Assembly: GCA_905236985.1 (NCBI GenBank)
Contig: CAJORF010000052.1
Span: 1-43,051 of the forward strand
From: an uncultured Bacteroidaceae bacterium
GTDB taxonomy: Bacteria; Bacteroidota; Bacteroidia; Bacteroidales; Bacteroidaceae
Reading direction: 5' to 3'
Length of the DNA stretch: 43,051 bases
Position 1 is the stretch's first letter. Every line of letters begins with the position of its first letter. The position numbers and the translations under genes were made by a program. Below, piece after piece: positions 16,401 through 24,546 of the stretch. Under the pieces are notes generated by a model. The model had not been told where the DNA came from. It searched no databases and saw only the letters and a list, made by a program, of their open reading frames with translations.

Positions 16401-18530
16401 ATGGCAAATAAAGAAAACACAAAAGCCGACAAAGGCAAGACTAGTACGAAGAAGCCCACGAAGGCCTCCTGTTCAAAAAAGGCTGCTGACCAAAAGAAGG
16501 ATGAACAGTCGCAGCCCCTCAAACTCATCAAAAACGATGAATGGCTTGCTCACTATTCCGATGCCATCGAAGGGCGACACCAACATGCATTGGACAAAAT
16601 CAATGAACTGACATTTGGTGGCAAGCAGAAACTTGCTGATTTCGCATCCGGTTATCTCTATTACGGGTTGCATCAGGAAGAGAAGAGATGGATCCTGCGC
16701 GAATGGGCTCCCAATGCCACCGAGATCTACATCATAGGTGATTTCAACAACTGGCAGGAAGAGAAAAACTATGCGATGAAGCGTGTGGCCAGATCCAATG
16801 GCAACTGGGAGATTAAACTGCCCCTGCGCGCTATGAAGCACGGTCAGCTTTTCAAACTGTCTGTTCACTGGGATGGTGGTCAAGGGGAGCGCATCCCCGC
16901 CTGGGCAACACGCGTCGTGCAGGATGATACGACGAAGATCTTCTCCGCACAGGTGTGGGCTCCCGAGACATCCTATGAATGGCAGGTGAAGAAGTTCCGC
17001 CCGAACACTTCGCCGCTGCTCATCTACGAATGTCACATCGGTATGGCTCAGGATGCCGAGAAGGTGGGCACATACAACGAGTTCCGCGAGAATGTGTTGC
17101 CGCGCATTGCCAAGGCTGGTTACAATTGCATTCAGATCATGGCTATTCAGGAGCATCCCTATTACGGCAGCTTCGGCTACCACGTTTCGAGCTTCTTTGC
17201 CGCCTCGTCGCGTTTCGGCACGCCCGAAGAACTGAAAGAACTGATCGATGCTGCCCACGCTAAGGGGATCGCTGTTATCATGGATATTGTACATAGTCAC
17301 GCCGTGAAGAACGAAAACGAGGGTCTTGGTAACTTCGCCGGCGATCCCAATCAGTACTTCTACGAGGGTGGGCGTCGCGAGCATCCGGCATGGGATAGCC
17401 TCTGCTTCGACTACGGCAAGAATGAAGTGCTGCACTTCCTGCTTTCCAACTGCAAGTTCTGGCTCGAAGAGTACCATTTCGATGGCTTCCGCTTCGATGG
17501 TGTCACCTCGATGCTCTATTACAGCCACGGACTCGGAGAGAGCTTCGGCTCATACGCCGACTACTTCAACGGTCACGAGGATGATAACGCTATCTGCTAT
17601 CTGACCCTTGCCAACGAGGTCATCCATCAGGTGAACCCTAAAGCCATCACCATCGCCGAGGAAGTTTCCGGTATGCCTGGTCTGGCTGTTCCCTTCAAGG
17701 ACGGTGGCTATGGCTTCGACTATCGTATGGCCATGAATATCCCCGACTACTGGATCAAGATCATCAAGGAACTTCGCGACGAGGATTGGAAGCCCAGCTC
17801 GATGTTCTGGGAGGTCAAGAACCGCCGCGCTGACGAGAAGACCATCAGCTACTGCGAGAGCCACGATCAGGCACTTGTGGGTGACAAGACAATCATCTTC
17901 CGTCTCATTGATGCCGATATGTACTGGCACTTTAAGAAGGGTGATGAAAACTATACTGTAGAACGCGGTATCGCGTTGCACAAGATGATTCGTCTGCTCA
18001 CGGTTGCCACCATCAACGGCGGCTACCTCAACTTTATGGGTAATGAGTTCGGACATCCCGAGTGGATCGACTTCCCGCGCGAGGGCAATGGCTGGAGCCA
18101 TAAGTATGCTCGTCGTCAGTGGAATCTGGTCGATAACAAGGAGCTGTGCTACCACTATCTCGGCGATTTCGACCAGCAGATGCTCAGAATAATCAAATCG
18201 CAGAAAGAAATTCAGAAGACACCGGTCACCGAGATCTGGCACGACGATGGCGATCAGGTGTTGGCTTTCCAGCGCGGTGAGTTGCTCTTTGTGTTCAACT
18301 TCTCCTACAACCGCAGCTACACGGGCTATGGCTTCCGCGTGCGTCAGGGAGCTTACTCTGTGCTGCTGAACACCGACGATGTAGCCTTTGGCGGTCATGG
18401 CTTGAACGATGACAGTATGCGCCACTTCACGATCTATGATCCCATACTGGCTCGCGAGAACAAGGGATGGCTCAAGTTGTACCTGCCCGCGCGCTCTGCT
18501 GTGGTGCTCTCCCGCACTAACGACGACTGA
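16401..18530 (+). CDS. glgB: 1,4-alpha-glucan branching enzyme, eukaryote-like (GH13)
   Basis: This 709-residue enzyme introduces alpha-1,6 branches into glycogen. The first 40 residues are a Lys/Thr/Ser-rich low-complexity tail (NKENTKADKGKTSTKKPTK). A CBM48-like domain follows (ILREWAPNATEIYIIGDFNN), then the GH13 barrel: MDIVHSHAVKNENEG, DGFRFDGVTSM with nucleophile Asp366, ITIAEEVSG with acid Glu420, and YCESHDQALVGDKT. These motifs match the GH13 subfamily 8 form found in eukaryotes and Bacteroidota rather than E. coli GlgB. It starts 50 bases after the YhcH-like gene. Glycogen synthase and phosphorylase are not in view. Confidence 0.95.
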   Translation: MANKENTKADKGKTSTKKPTKASCSKKAADQKKDEQSQPLKLIKNDEWLAHYSDAIEGRHQHALDKINELTFGGKQKLADFASGYLYYGLHQEEKRWILREWAPNATEIYIIGDFNNWQEEKNYAMKRVARSNGNWEIKLPLRAMKHGQLFKLSVHWDGGQGERIPAWATRVVQDDTTKIFSAQVWAPETSYEWQVKKFRPNTSPLLIYECHIGMAQDAEKVGTYNEFRENVLPRIAKAGYNCIQIMAIQEHPYYGSFGYHVSSFFAASSRFGTPEELKELIDAAHAKGIAVIMDIVHSHAVKNENEGLGNFAGDPNQYFYEGGRREHPAWDSLCFDYGKNEVLHFLLSNCKFWLEEYHFDGFRFDGVTSMLYYSHGLGESFGSYADYFNGHEDDNAICYLTLANEVIHQVNPKAITIAEEVSGMPGLAVPFKDGGYGFDYRMAMNIPDYWIKIIKELRDEDWKPSSMFWEVKNRRADEKTISYCESHDQALVGDKTIIFRLIDADMYWHFKKGDENYTVERGIALHKMIRLLTVATINGGYLNFMGNEFGHPEWIDFPREGNGWSHKYARRQWNLVDNKELCYHYLGDFDQQMLRIIKSQKEIQKTPVTEIWHDDGDQVLAFQRGELLFVFNFSYNRSYTGYGFRVRQGAYSVLLNTDDVAFGGHGLNDDSMRHFTIYDPILARENKGWLKLYLPARSAVVLSRTNDD

Positions 18531-18570
18531 CTTTTTCCATCTCCCTTTCATCTTTAGGGATTATCCCATC

Positions 18571-18612
18571 AGCCTTTAGGTTTTTTCCTCCTTTGGATTA
18601 GACCTAAAGGCT
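18571..18612 (+). terminator. Hairpin after glgB overlapping the next promoter
   Basis: AGCCTTTAGGT (18571-18581) pairs perfectly with ACCTAAAGGCT (18602-18612) around a 20-base loop. Its second arm occupies the spacer of the promoter at 18592-18621, so termination of glgB and start of the next gene share the same DNA. Confidence 0.6.
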
Positions 18613-18621
18613 TTACCTTTG
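18592..18621 (+). promoter_or_regulatory. Promoter of the Gly/His-rich protein gene
   Basis: TTTG at 18592-18595 and TACCTTTG at 18614-18621 are separated by 18 bases, close to the canonical Bacteroidota arrangement. The leader is about 40 bases. Confidence 0.7.
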
Positions 18622-18667
18622 CACCATCAAAACAAACATGAGTGCAAATCCTTAAACTGAAAGCGTT

Positions 18668-19627
18668 ATGAAAAAGTACATGTTCACCCTGATGTTGAGC
18701 TTCTGCTCCATCCTCTCCCTCTCAGCTATGCGCTACGATGAGGCTCGCGAACAAGCACGTTTCCTCACCGATAAAATGGCATACGAGCTGAACTTGAATG
18801 ACCAGCAGTACAACGACTGCTATGAGATCAACCTCGACTATCTGCTGGGCGTGGAGACCGCCGACGACATTTATGGTGCCCATCTCTCATACCGCAATGC
18901 CGATCTTCGTCACATCCTCTACGACTGGCAGTACACCATCTTCTGCGCAGCCGACTATTTCTTCCGTCCCTTGGCTTGGCTGCACAACCGCTGGTTCTTC
19001 CCCGTCTATCGTCATTATCACGCGGGCTTTTACTACTATGGTTTACCCACGGTCTATCATAGCTATCGCGGAGGCCACGGACGCTTCTACCACCACGGAG
19101 GCTTCTACGAGAACCGTCGTCCGCATTGGAATGGAGGCCTACGTGGAGCAGACCGTCACCCGATGAATCATCACGGCAGCATTGGTAGATCCACTCGCGG
19201 CGAAAGCAAAGGCTATCACATTGAGCACAGAGGACGTCAGATAGAAAAAGGCGGTGCGATGGACAACCGTAGTGGTTCCTCAACTCATCAGACCAGCTAT
19301 AATCATCCCAGCTCAACTCGCACAACCGTTCACGCAGGCAGTCCTGTTGTAGGTCAACATTCTACAAGAGGCTCGCGTAGCACAGGTATTCGAAGCAATG
19401 GTGGCACTCGCGGTGGAGGCTTCGGTGGTAGCTCACGTGGCGGCAGCTTCGGCGGCGGTTCCCACAGCGGTAGCTCGCACAGCGGCGGTTCTCATGGCGG
19501 TTCTCATGGCGGTTTTCACGGTGGTGGTTCTCACGGCGGTTTTCACAGTGGTTCCCACGGTGGTGGTTCTCACGGCGGTTTTCACAGTGGTTCCCACGGC
19601 GGATCGCGCGGCGGCGGTCATCATTGA
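18668..19627 (+). CDS. Secreted protein with Gly/His/Ser-rich repeat tail
   Basis: The 319-residue protein starts with a signal peptide (MFTLMLSFCSILSLSA). A helical segment follows (RYDEAREQARFLTDKMAYELNLNDQQYNDCYEI) that resembles LTXXQ-type periplasmic proteins. Next is an aromatic region rich in Tyr, Trp, His and Phe (about residues 85-160). From about residue 235 the tail is almost entirely Gly, Ser, His and Phe in repeats such as GGSHGGFHSGSHGG. The DNA of the tail contains an exact 39-base tandem duplication. A metal-binding or adhesive surface role is inference. The last 7 bases overlap the end of the convergent GNAT gene. Confidence 0.8.
   Translation: MKKYMFTLMLSFCSILSLSAMRYDEAREQARFLTDKMAYELNLNDQQYNDCYEINLDYLLGVETADDIYGAHLSYRNADLRHILYDWQYTIFCAADYFFRPLAWLHNRWFFPVYRHYHAGFYYYGLPTVYHSYRGGHGRFYHHGGFYENRRPHWNGGLRGADRHPMNHHGSIGRSTRGESKGYHIEHRGRQIEKGGAMDNRSGSSTHQTSYNHPSSTRTTVHAGSPVVGQHSTRGSRSTGIRSNGGTRGGGFGGSSRGGSFGGGSHSGSSHSGGSHGGSHGGFHGGGSHGGFHSGSHGGGSHGGFHSGSHGGSRGGGHH
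19522..19599 (+). repeat. Exact 39-bp tandem duplication in a coding sequence
   Basis: Bases 19522-19560 and 19561-19599 are identical and in frame, each encoding 13 residues of the GGSHGGFHSGSHG type. Shorter imperfect copies precede them from about 19400. Confidence 0.9.
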
Positions 19628-20133
19628 CCCATCACTTTCTGCCAAACCACTGCATCGACAAATCCATCTTCCGTGCGCAGCCAATCGTGCAGCAGAGTGG
19701 AAGGGGTAAAGGCCAGCGACCTGAACAATCGGGTTGCTGGCTCGTTTACTGTTGCTATGATGGCATAGATTTGGTGCAGATGCACTCGACGGGCATATTC
19801 GCATAAGCATTGGATGGCTGTTGTGCCGATGTGCTGGCCTTGATACTCTCGCAGAACGGCTAGTCCGATTTCGGCCCGGAGATGAATAGCATCCAAGTTG
19901 GTCAGATCTGCAAAGCCCATCGATGTTCTTCCCTTGGCAATGACCAAGCGCACTTGACCATCGGCAAAAAGGTCGTTGCGCGACGTTTCCAGATACTGAC
20001 GTAGAACGTAGCGTGAATAGGGGACGGTGGTCGAACCATAGTTCCAGAACTGCGGGTCATTTTCGATACGATACATGAGTTCCAGGTCTTCAGGCTCCAC
20101 GGCACGAAGGCGTATGTCAGCAGAAGATGTCAT
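19621..20133 (-). CDS. GNAT family N-acetyltransferase
   Basis: This 170-residue protein has a GNAT fold of the RimJ/SpeG type. It opens with IRLRAVEPEDLELMYRIEND, and the acetyl-CoA loop is EYQGQHIGTTAIQCLCEYA with the expected Q/R-x-x-G-x-G/A spacing (about residues 94-112). NEPATRLFRSLAF near the end is the usual helix and strand. The substrate is not known. It overlaps the 3' end of the glycosyltransferase gene by 17 bases, so the two are translationally linked at the end of a five-gene minus-strand operon. Confidence 0.9.
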   Translation of the reverse strand: MTSSADIRLRAVEPEDLELMYRIENDPQFWNYGSTTVPYSRYVLRQYLETSRNDLFADGQVRLVIAKGRTSMGFADLTNLDAIHLRAEIGLAVLREYQGQHIGTTAIQCLCEYARRVHLHQIYAIIATVNEPATRLFRSLAFTPSTLLHDWLRTEDGFVDAVVWQKVMGQ

Positions 20134-21286
20134 TTGGCAGGATGAGGGTTTTGTTTTTCATGTTGAAGGTGCCGATATCTGCTTTGATACCACGGGAGGC
20201 TGCTGCGATCATCGTAGAGAGGATGGTATGGTAGCTGAAAGCGTCGGAGCCGGTCTCGAAACACAGAATCTTCGCATCGGCGGCTTCTGAGAGGTCACGG
20301 ATGCGATGGGGGGTAAATCCAGCTCGGACGCTGATGGCCTCGACCTGCGTCCAGCTGTCATCTGAACCAAGGAAATAGAGTTTTTCAGGTATGGAGGTGG
20401 ACGGCTGAAGCGACTGGCGAAGGACATTCCATCCGTGGAGGATCCAGTTGCGGATGAATGACATCACGCCCATAGCTACGACAGCCACTTCCACCAGTAG
20501 CCACGAGAACCAGTATTTCCGTGCAAAGTGCTTTCGGAAAAAGATGAGCATCGCATTGTAGAAGCTATGAACATAGCGGAAACTGGTCTGTTGCGTGCTT
20601 TCACCCTTGTAGTGCAGCATCAGCGAGGGCAAATACCAGCACTCCCAACCGCTGCTGCCGATGCGATAGCTCAGATCGATGTCCTCGCCATACATGAAAT
20701 AACCTTCGTCGAGCAAACCGACTTGTTCCAGGGCCTCGCGACGTAACATCATGAAGGCTCCCGAGATGACTTCGATCTGTCCCGAAACATTCTTGGGCAG
20801 ATGTCCCATATAGTAGTGGGCAAAGCGCGGATGGGTAGGGTAGATGCGGCATAACCCTGTCAGCTTATAGAACGAAGTGGCTGGCGTTGGCAAGCCACGG
20901 CGCGACTCAAGGGCAAATGTGCCGTCGCGATTGATCATGTGAATGCCAAGGGCACCGGCTTGGGGATGCTGCTCAAAGAAAGATATACACTCGGCCAGAG
21001 TCTCTTCGGCTACTATTGTGTCGGGGTTCAACAGCAACACCAGATCGCTGGTGGATTGACGGATAGCTTGGTTGTTGGCACGAGCAAAGCCTACATTCTG
21101 AGAGTTCTGTATGCAGTGAACTTGTGGGAATGAGCGACTAACATAGTCAATGGATCCGTCTGTTGATGCGTTATCGACGACAAAGATCTCTACGTCCAAA
21201 CCATCCGAAGCCCGAAGCACGGAATCCAGACACTGCCACAGGTAGTGGCGGACATTGAAGTTGACGATGACAACACTCAGTTTCAT
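20117..21286 (-). CDS. Family 2 glycosyltransferase, membrane-associated
   Basis: The 389-residue protein has a GT2 GT-A domain at its N-terminus: LSVVIVNFNVRHYL, VDNASTDGSIDYV (about residues 38-50) and LLLNPDTIV (about 83-91). LDEGYFMYGEDIDLSYRI is the acceptor-side ED motif. These features match rhamnosyl- or galactofuranosyl-like transferases. A hydrophobic segment ([17 protein letters not shown]) probably anchors it. The last 90 residues form a separate alpha/beta-looking extension that I do not recognise. The start codon overlaps the upstream gene by 4 bases. Substrate and glycan are unknown. Confidence 0.9.
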   Translation of the reverse strand: MKLSVVIVNFNVRHYLWQCLDSVLRASDGLDVEIFVVDNASTDGSIDYVSRSFPQVHCIQNSQNVGFARANNQAIRQSTSDLVLLLNPDTIVAEETLAECISFFEQHPQAGALGIHMINRDGTFALESRRGLPTPATSFYKLTGLCRIYPTHPRFAHYYMGHLPKNVSGQIEVISGAFMMLRREALEQVGLLDEGYFMYGEDIDLSYRIGSSGWECWYLPSLMLHYKGESTQQTSFRYVHSFYNAMLIFFRKHFARKYWFSWLLVEVAVVAMGVMSFIRNWILHGWNVLRQSLQPSTSIPEKLYFLGSDDSWTQVEAISVRAGFTPHRIRDLSEAADAKILCFETGSDAFSYHTILSTMIAAASRGIKADIGTFNMKNKTLILPNDIFC

Positions 21287-21714
21287 TGCTCGTCTTGGGT
21301 GTAATGGTTTTCGCGTTCATAATTCATCTTGTCTTTCGAAGGCCAGATGAACAGGAAACAGACGACGGCCATCAGTGCCATATATGCGTAGGTCGTTTCG
21401 CAACCTGTGAAGTAATAACACAAGGTGTTGAAGAGCAAGGGAACGCCCAACATGGCGATGCGAACCAGCGAGCAGCGCACATAGTTCATCTCGCTCTCTG
21501 CCACATATTGCTTGACTTTTTCAAACTTCATCAGGCGTAGCGAGAGGGGCAACAGAATGATGGTCAAGGTCACCCCAGCCATACTCAGCCAGTAGTTCAG
21601 CACTTCATCGGCAGCCCAATCACCCTCGGGTAAGAGACCCGTCTCAAAGATAACGGCGATGCATACGGCTGTTAGGAGCTCGATGCAATATGTGATTCGT
21701 AATAATTTGATCAT
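21283..21714 (-). CDS. Four-helix membrane protein of unknown function
   Basis: This 143-residue protein has about four hydrophobic segments (LLTAVCIAVIFETGLL, LSMAGVTLTIILLPLSL, MLGVPLLFNTLCYYF and YMALMAVVCFLFIW) and a charged, acidic C-terminal tail. It overlaps the glycosyltransferase start by 4 bases, so the pair is probably co-translated and may act together at the membrane. No family is recognised. Confidence 0.8.
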   Translation of the reverse strand: MIKLLRITYCIELLTAVCIAVIFETGLLPEGDWAADEVLNYWLSMAGVTLTIILLPLSLRLMKFEKVKQYVAESEMNYVRCSLVRIAMLGVPLLFNTLCYYFTGCETTYAYMALMAVVCFLFIWPSKDKMNYERENHYTQDEQ

Positions 21715-21755
21715 ACTGTATTTTAAAAGGATTAAGAATTCAAAAGTTTAAGGGG

Positions 21756-21790
21756 TTCAACTCGTCAACTTGTCAACTCGTCAACTTTTA
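21756..21790. repeat. CAACTCGT/CAACTTGT repeat next to the recR stop codon
   Basis: Units CAACTCGT, CAACTTGT, CAACTCGT and CAACTTTT follow each other. On the minus strand the first unit (AGTTGACG) supplies the recR TGA stop codon. The same units occur between rpmI and rplT at 42748-42788. Confidence 0.7.
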
Positions 21791-22389
21791 AAAGGTTTAC
21801 GGTCAAGGATGCTACGTCCGAGAGTAAGCTCGTCGGTATAGTGCAGCTGGTCGTTCTGTGCCACACCTCGCGCGAGCGTCGTGATAGCCACTTCCGTGTG
21901 GTCGGCTATCTTGCGGAAGATGTAGAACGAGGTGGTGTCGCCTTCCATCGTGGGGCTCAAGGCGAGGATGATTTCGGCAACACCGCCTGCCTTCACGCGA
22001 GCCACGAGGCTCTCTATCTCCAAGTCCTGCGGCCCTATTCCATCCATGGGCGAAATGATGCCTCCGAGTACGTGATAAACACCGTTGTATTGTTGCGTAG
22101 CCTCTATTGCCATCACATCCTGCACACTTTCCACGACGCAAATCGTGGCGTGGTCGCGCTTGGCCGATACGCATATCTGGCACTCCTCACCGTCGCAGAT
22201 ATTGTGACAGGTCTTGCAGTACCGCACATTGGCTGCCAGTTCATGCAGGCTGTCAGCAAAGGCATCAACATCCTTGCGCTCCCATTTCAGCAAGTGCAGC
22301 ACCAGACGCATAGCTGTCTTGCGTCCGATGCCGGGGAGCAGGGCGAACTGTCCTACGGCGCGTTCCAGGTCATGTGAGGGAATATCCAT
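21781..22389 (-). CDS. recR: Recombination protein RecR
   Basis: This 202-residue protein is RecR, which works with RecF and RecO to load RecA on gapped DNA. The N-terminal helix-hairpin-helix is [17 protein letters not shown]. The zinc finger is [16 protein letters not shown] (about residues 57-72). The Toprim domain begins with [14 protein letters not shown] and contains [12 protein letters not shown], and the C-terminal ELTLGRSI is typical. The stop codon lies within an intergenic repeat, so the last one or two residues may have been set by repeat insertion. It starts 21 bases after the DUF486 gene. Confidence 0.96.
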   Translation of the reverse strand: MDIPSHDLERAVGQFALLPGIGRKTAMRLVLHLLKWERKDVDAFADSLHELAANVRYCKTCHNICDGEECQICVSAKRDHATICVVESVQDVMAIEATQQYNGVYHVLGGIISPMDGIGPQDLEIESLVARVKAGGVAEIILALSPTMEGDTTSFYIFRKIADHTEVAITTLARGVAQNDQLHYTDELTLGRSILDRKPFKS

Positions 22390-22410
22390 CGTAAGAGAGG
22401 GCGGTGAGGA

Positions 22411-22776
22411 CTATTTGAAAACGAAATAGACGGCAAGCACTAGACAGACGAAAGCTGCTAAATGGTTCCAATGCAGACTCTGACCATGAAATAGGAAGCC
22501 TACGATGATGGTGAAGATCGTCAGCGAGATGACTTCCTGAACGACTTTCAGCTGGACGAGGGAAAAAGGACCGCCATTGCCCTCGAAACCAATGCGGTTG
22601 GCTGGCACTGCAAAACAGTATTCGACAAAGGCGATGCCCCACGAGAAGGCAATCACACCAATGAGCGGCCAGTTATTGCTGATGCCGGCTTGCTGCAGGC
22701 GCAGGTGGCCGTACCAAGCGAGAGTCATGAAGATATTGCTGGTTAAGAGCAGGAGGATGGTTTGAAGAGCGGGCAT
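22411..22776 (-). CDS. DUF486 (DMT-like) small membrane protein
   Basis: The 121-residue protein has four hydrophobic helices and the layout of the DUF486/COG3169 family: ILLLLTSNIFMTLAWYGHL, WGIAFVEYCFAVPANRIG, and QEVISLTIFTIIVGFLF. The family is related to drug/metabolite transporters, but its function is not known. The frame is open to 22947, but those extra codons cross the divergent promoters, so Met at 22776 is taken. It is the first gene of the minus-strand unit with recR. Confidence 0.87.
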   Translation of the reverse strand: MPALQTILLLLTSNIFMTLAWYGHLRLQQAGISNNWPLIGVIAFSWGIAFVEYCFAVPANRIGFEGNGGPFSLVQLKVVQEVISLTIFTIIVGFLFHGQSLHWNHLAAFVCLVLAVYFVFK

Positions 22777-22839
22777 TTTGATGTGTGAAAGAATGAACGA
22801 GTGAAAAGTGAAAAATGGGTGTTTTTGAAAATTCGGGCG

Positions 22840-22847
22840 CAAAGTTA
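22840..22847 (-). promoter_or_regulatory. -7 element of the DUF486-recR unit
   Basis: The minus strand reads TAACTTTG, about 60 bases before the DUF486 start. It lies back to back with the sigma factor promoter at 22870. Confidence 0.55.
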
Positions 22848-22869
22848 CTGCTTTTTCGGGAGAAAGTAT

Positions 22870-22877
22870 TACCTTTG
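22870..22877 (+). promoter_or_regulatory. -7 element of the ECF sigma operon
   Basis: TACCTTTG in the context AAAGTATTACCTTTGCACC, giving a leader of about 55 bases before 22938. Confidence 0.6.
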
Positions 22878-22937
22878 CACCGAGAAAGTAACAAAGAACG
22901 CGTAATTTTATAAAAAAGGTACGCGTGTGCGTGCGAA

Positions 22938-23489
22938 ATGAGCACAAAATGGAATGAACAGCAGATCGTAGAACTGCTTCGCGACGCCAATCGTCGGGAG
23001 CAGGCCTTCACCTTGATGGTGGATCATTTCAAGGAACAGCTCTATTGGCAGATCCGTCGGATGGTGCTCTCGCACGACGATGCCGACGATATCCTGCAGA
23101 ACACGTTCATCAAGGCTTGGACCGGACTTGACGGTTTCCGTGGCGATGCTAAGCTCTCGACTTGGCTCTTCCGTATAGCGAACAATGAGACGCTGAATTT
23201 TCTGGAACGCAAGCGTCAGACACTGAGCATCGATGACGAGGCGGCAGTGGGGGTGGCGGCAAGCTTGGAGAGTGACCCCTATTTCGATGGCGACGAGACC
23301 GCGCGACAACTACAGGAAGCGATAGCGCAACTGCCGGCTAAACAGCGGCAGGTCTTCAACCTGAAATACTTTGAAGAGATGAAGTACGAGGAGATGAGCG
23401 AGGCGCTCGGAACGAGTGTCGGTGCTCTCAAAGCATCATATCATCATGCGGTGAAAAAGATTTCTGAATTTTTCAGTCAACTCGATTAA
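22938..23489 (+). CDS. ECF-type RNA polymerase sigma factor
   Basis: The 183-residue protein has sigma region 2 (HDDADDILQNTFIKAWTGL, then LSTWLFRIANNETLNFLERK; about residues 50-95) and region 4 (IAQLPAKQRQVFNLKYFEEM, then SEALGTSVGALKASYHHAVK; about 125-175), the two-domain plan of extracytoplasmic-function sigma factors. The next gene encodes a short single-pass membrane protein that fits an anti-sigma role, and a secreted protein follows. It has its own promoter, divergent from DUF486-recR. Confidence 0.95.
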   Translation: MSTKWNEQQIVELLRDANRREQAFTLMVDHFKEQLYWQIRRMVLSHDDADDILQNTFIKAWTGLDGFRGDAKLSTWLFRIANNETLNFLERKRQTLSIDDEAAVGVAASLESDPYFDGDETARQLQEAIAQLPAKQRQVFNLKYFEEMKYEEMSEALGTSVGALKASYHHAVKKISEFFSQLD

Positions 23490-23536
23490 ACCATTTTGCA
23501 TCTTAACAGTCGAAGAATCAGATAAGACACAAAATT

Positions 23537-23941
23537 ATGATAGAAGAAGATCTCATAAGGAACCATGACACGGGCGTCAATCCTTTCAAAACTCCCGATG
23601 GCTATTTTGACAGCTTCACTACGCGACTGATGGAGCGCATGGGGCACGAAGGTCTCATCGAGCAACCTGCTGTACAGCAGAAGACTGAGGCTATCGTTGT
23701 GAAGATGAATCCTTTCCGCCGAGCTATACGCTATGCCGCAGCTGCTGTTGTGGCGGGCGTGTGCATTGCAGCCGGAACCTATCTCTACACGCATCAGTCC
23801 AATGCAGAGCAAGCTCTCATTGGCGAAGGGTTCGAGATAGCGATGTCCGACGAGGACCTTGACGATGCCTTGGATTACGAGATGGACTATGAAATCCTTA
23901 ACAACAGTCAGATCGCTTATTATCTGACTGAAGCATATTGA
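23537..23941 (+). CDS. Single-pass membrane protein, probable anti-sigma partner
   Basis: This 134-residue protein has a cytoplasmic N-terminus with the motif NPFKTPDGYFDSFTTRLMERM, common in proteins encoded next to Bacteroidota ECF factors. One transmembrane helix follows (AAAAVVAGVCIAAGTYLY, about residues 66-83), then a strongly acidic outer segment (SDEDLDDALDYEMDYE). Position and topology suggest it holds the sigma factor, but no classical zinc anti-sigma motif is visible. It starts 47 bases after the sigma gene. Confidence 0.82.
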   Translation: MIEEDLIRNHDTGVNPFKTPDGYFDSFTTRLMERMGHEGLIEQPAVQQKTEAIVVKMNPFRRAIRYAAAAVVAGVCIAAGTYLYTHQSNAEQALIGEGFEIAMSDEDLDDALDYEMDYEILNNSQIAYYLTEAY

Positions 23942-23963
23942 TTAACGTTTAAATGTAGAAGAT

Positions 23964-24467
23964 ATGAAACGACTGGCTTTAAGTTTGTTGACTGCAATGT
24001 TCGCTTTCCTTGTCTGCGCACAGCCTCAAGGGGTAAAGGGACAGCAGGGGCAATCTTCCTTTGATCCTCAGAAGTTCCAACAGATGGTGGAGGAATCGCT
24101 GACCAAGGCTGCTGACTTGACGCCCGATGAGGCCAAGGCTTTTTTCCCGCTATACAATGAGATGAAAGATAAGCAGCGCGATATGGGCCGGCAGATTTTC
24201 GAGGTGAAGAAAAATGCCTCCAACGGCGATAATAAGAATTACGCTGAAGCTATTCAGAAAATCCACCAGTTGAAGGTGAAGATGGCGGAAATGGAAGCGG
24301 ATTTCTACAAGAACATCGTCAAGGTGATTCCTGCAGAAAAAGCCTTTAAGGTGATGAAGGCGGAGGATGACTTCCATCGTAAAATGGTGCAGAGACAGCG
24401 ACGCGATCGTCGCGGAGGCAATGCTCGGCCTGGACAGCATCCCTTACATGAAAATAACCAGCGATGA
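23964..24467 (+). CDS. Secreted LTXXQ-like (Spy/CpxP-type) protein
   Basis: The 167-residue protein has a signal peptide (LALSLLTAMFAFLVCAQ) and a helical, charged mature part. LTPDEAKAFFPLYNEM, then KIHQLKVKMAEMEADFY, and a C-terminus rich in Arg resemble periplasmic proteins of the Spy/CpxP or heavy-metal-sensor type. A chaperone or stress-sensing role under the ECF factor is inference. It is the last gene of the three-gene unit and ends 19 bases before a perfect terminator. Confidence 0.8.
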   Translation: MKRLALSLLTAMFAFLVCAQPQGVKGQQGQSSFDPQKFQQMVEESLTKAADLTPDEAKAFFPLYNEMKDKQRDMGRQIFEVKKNASNGDNKNYAEAIQKIHQLKVKMAEMEADFYKNIVKVIPAEKAFKVMKAEDDFHRKMVQRQRRDRRGGNARPGQHPLHENNQR

Positions 24468-24486
24468 CGCTGATCCGATAAGAGAA

Positions 24487-24524
24487 GAAAAGCTGATTCA
24501 GCACTTTGGCTGAATCAGCTTTTC
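24487..24524. terminator. Terminator of the ECF sigma operon
   Basis: A perfect 16-bp stem (24487-24502 with 24509-24524) and a 6-base loop ACTTTG. Flanking A and T runs make it usable on both strands, serving also the convergent gene at 24547. Confidence 0.93.
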
Positions 24525-24546
24525 CGTTTGATATACTAGAGTGAAG

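Noticed and set aside
16473-17528. 351-codon open frame antisense to glgB
   Set aside because: It is a by-product of GC-rich codon usage in glgB, which has clear GH13 catalytic motifs.
17550-18551. 333-codon open frame antisense to the glgB 3' half
   Set aside because: Same reason: no recognisable protein features, and it lies opposite a well-supported enzyme gene.
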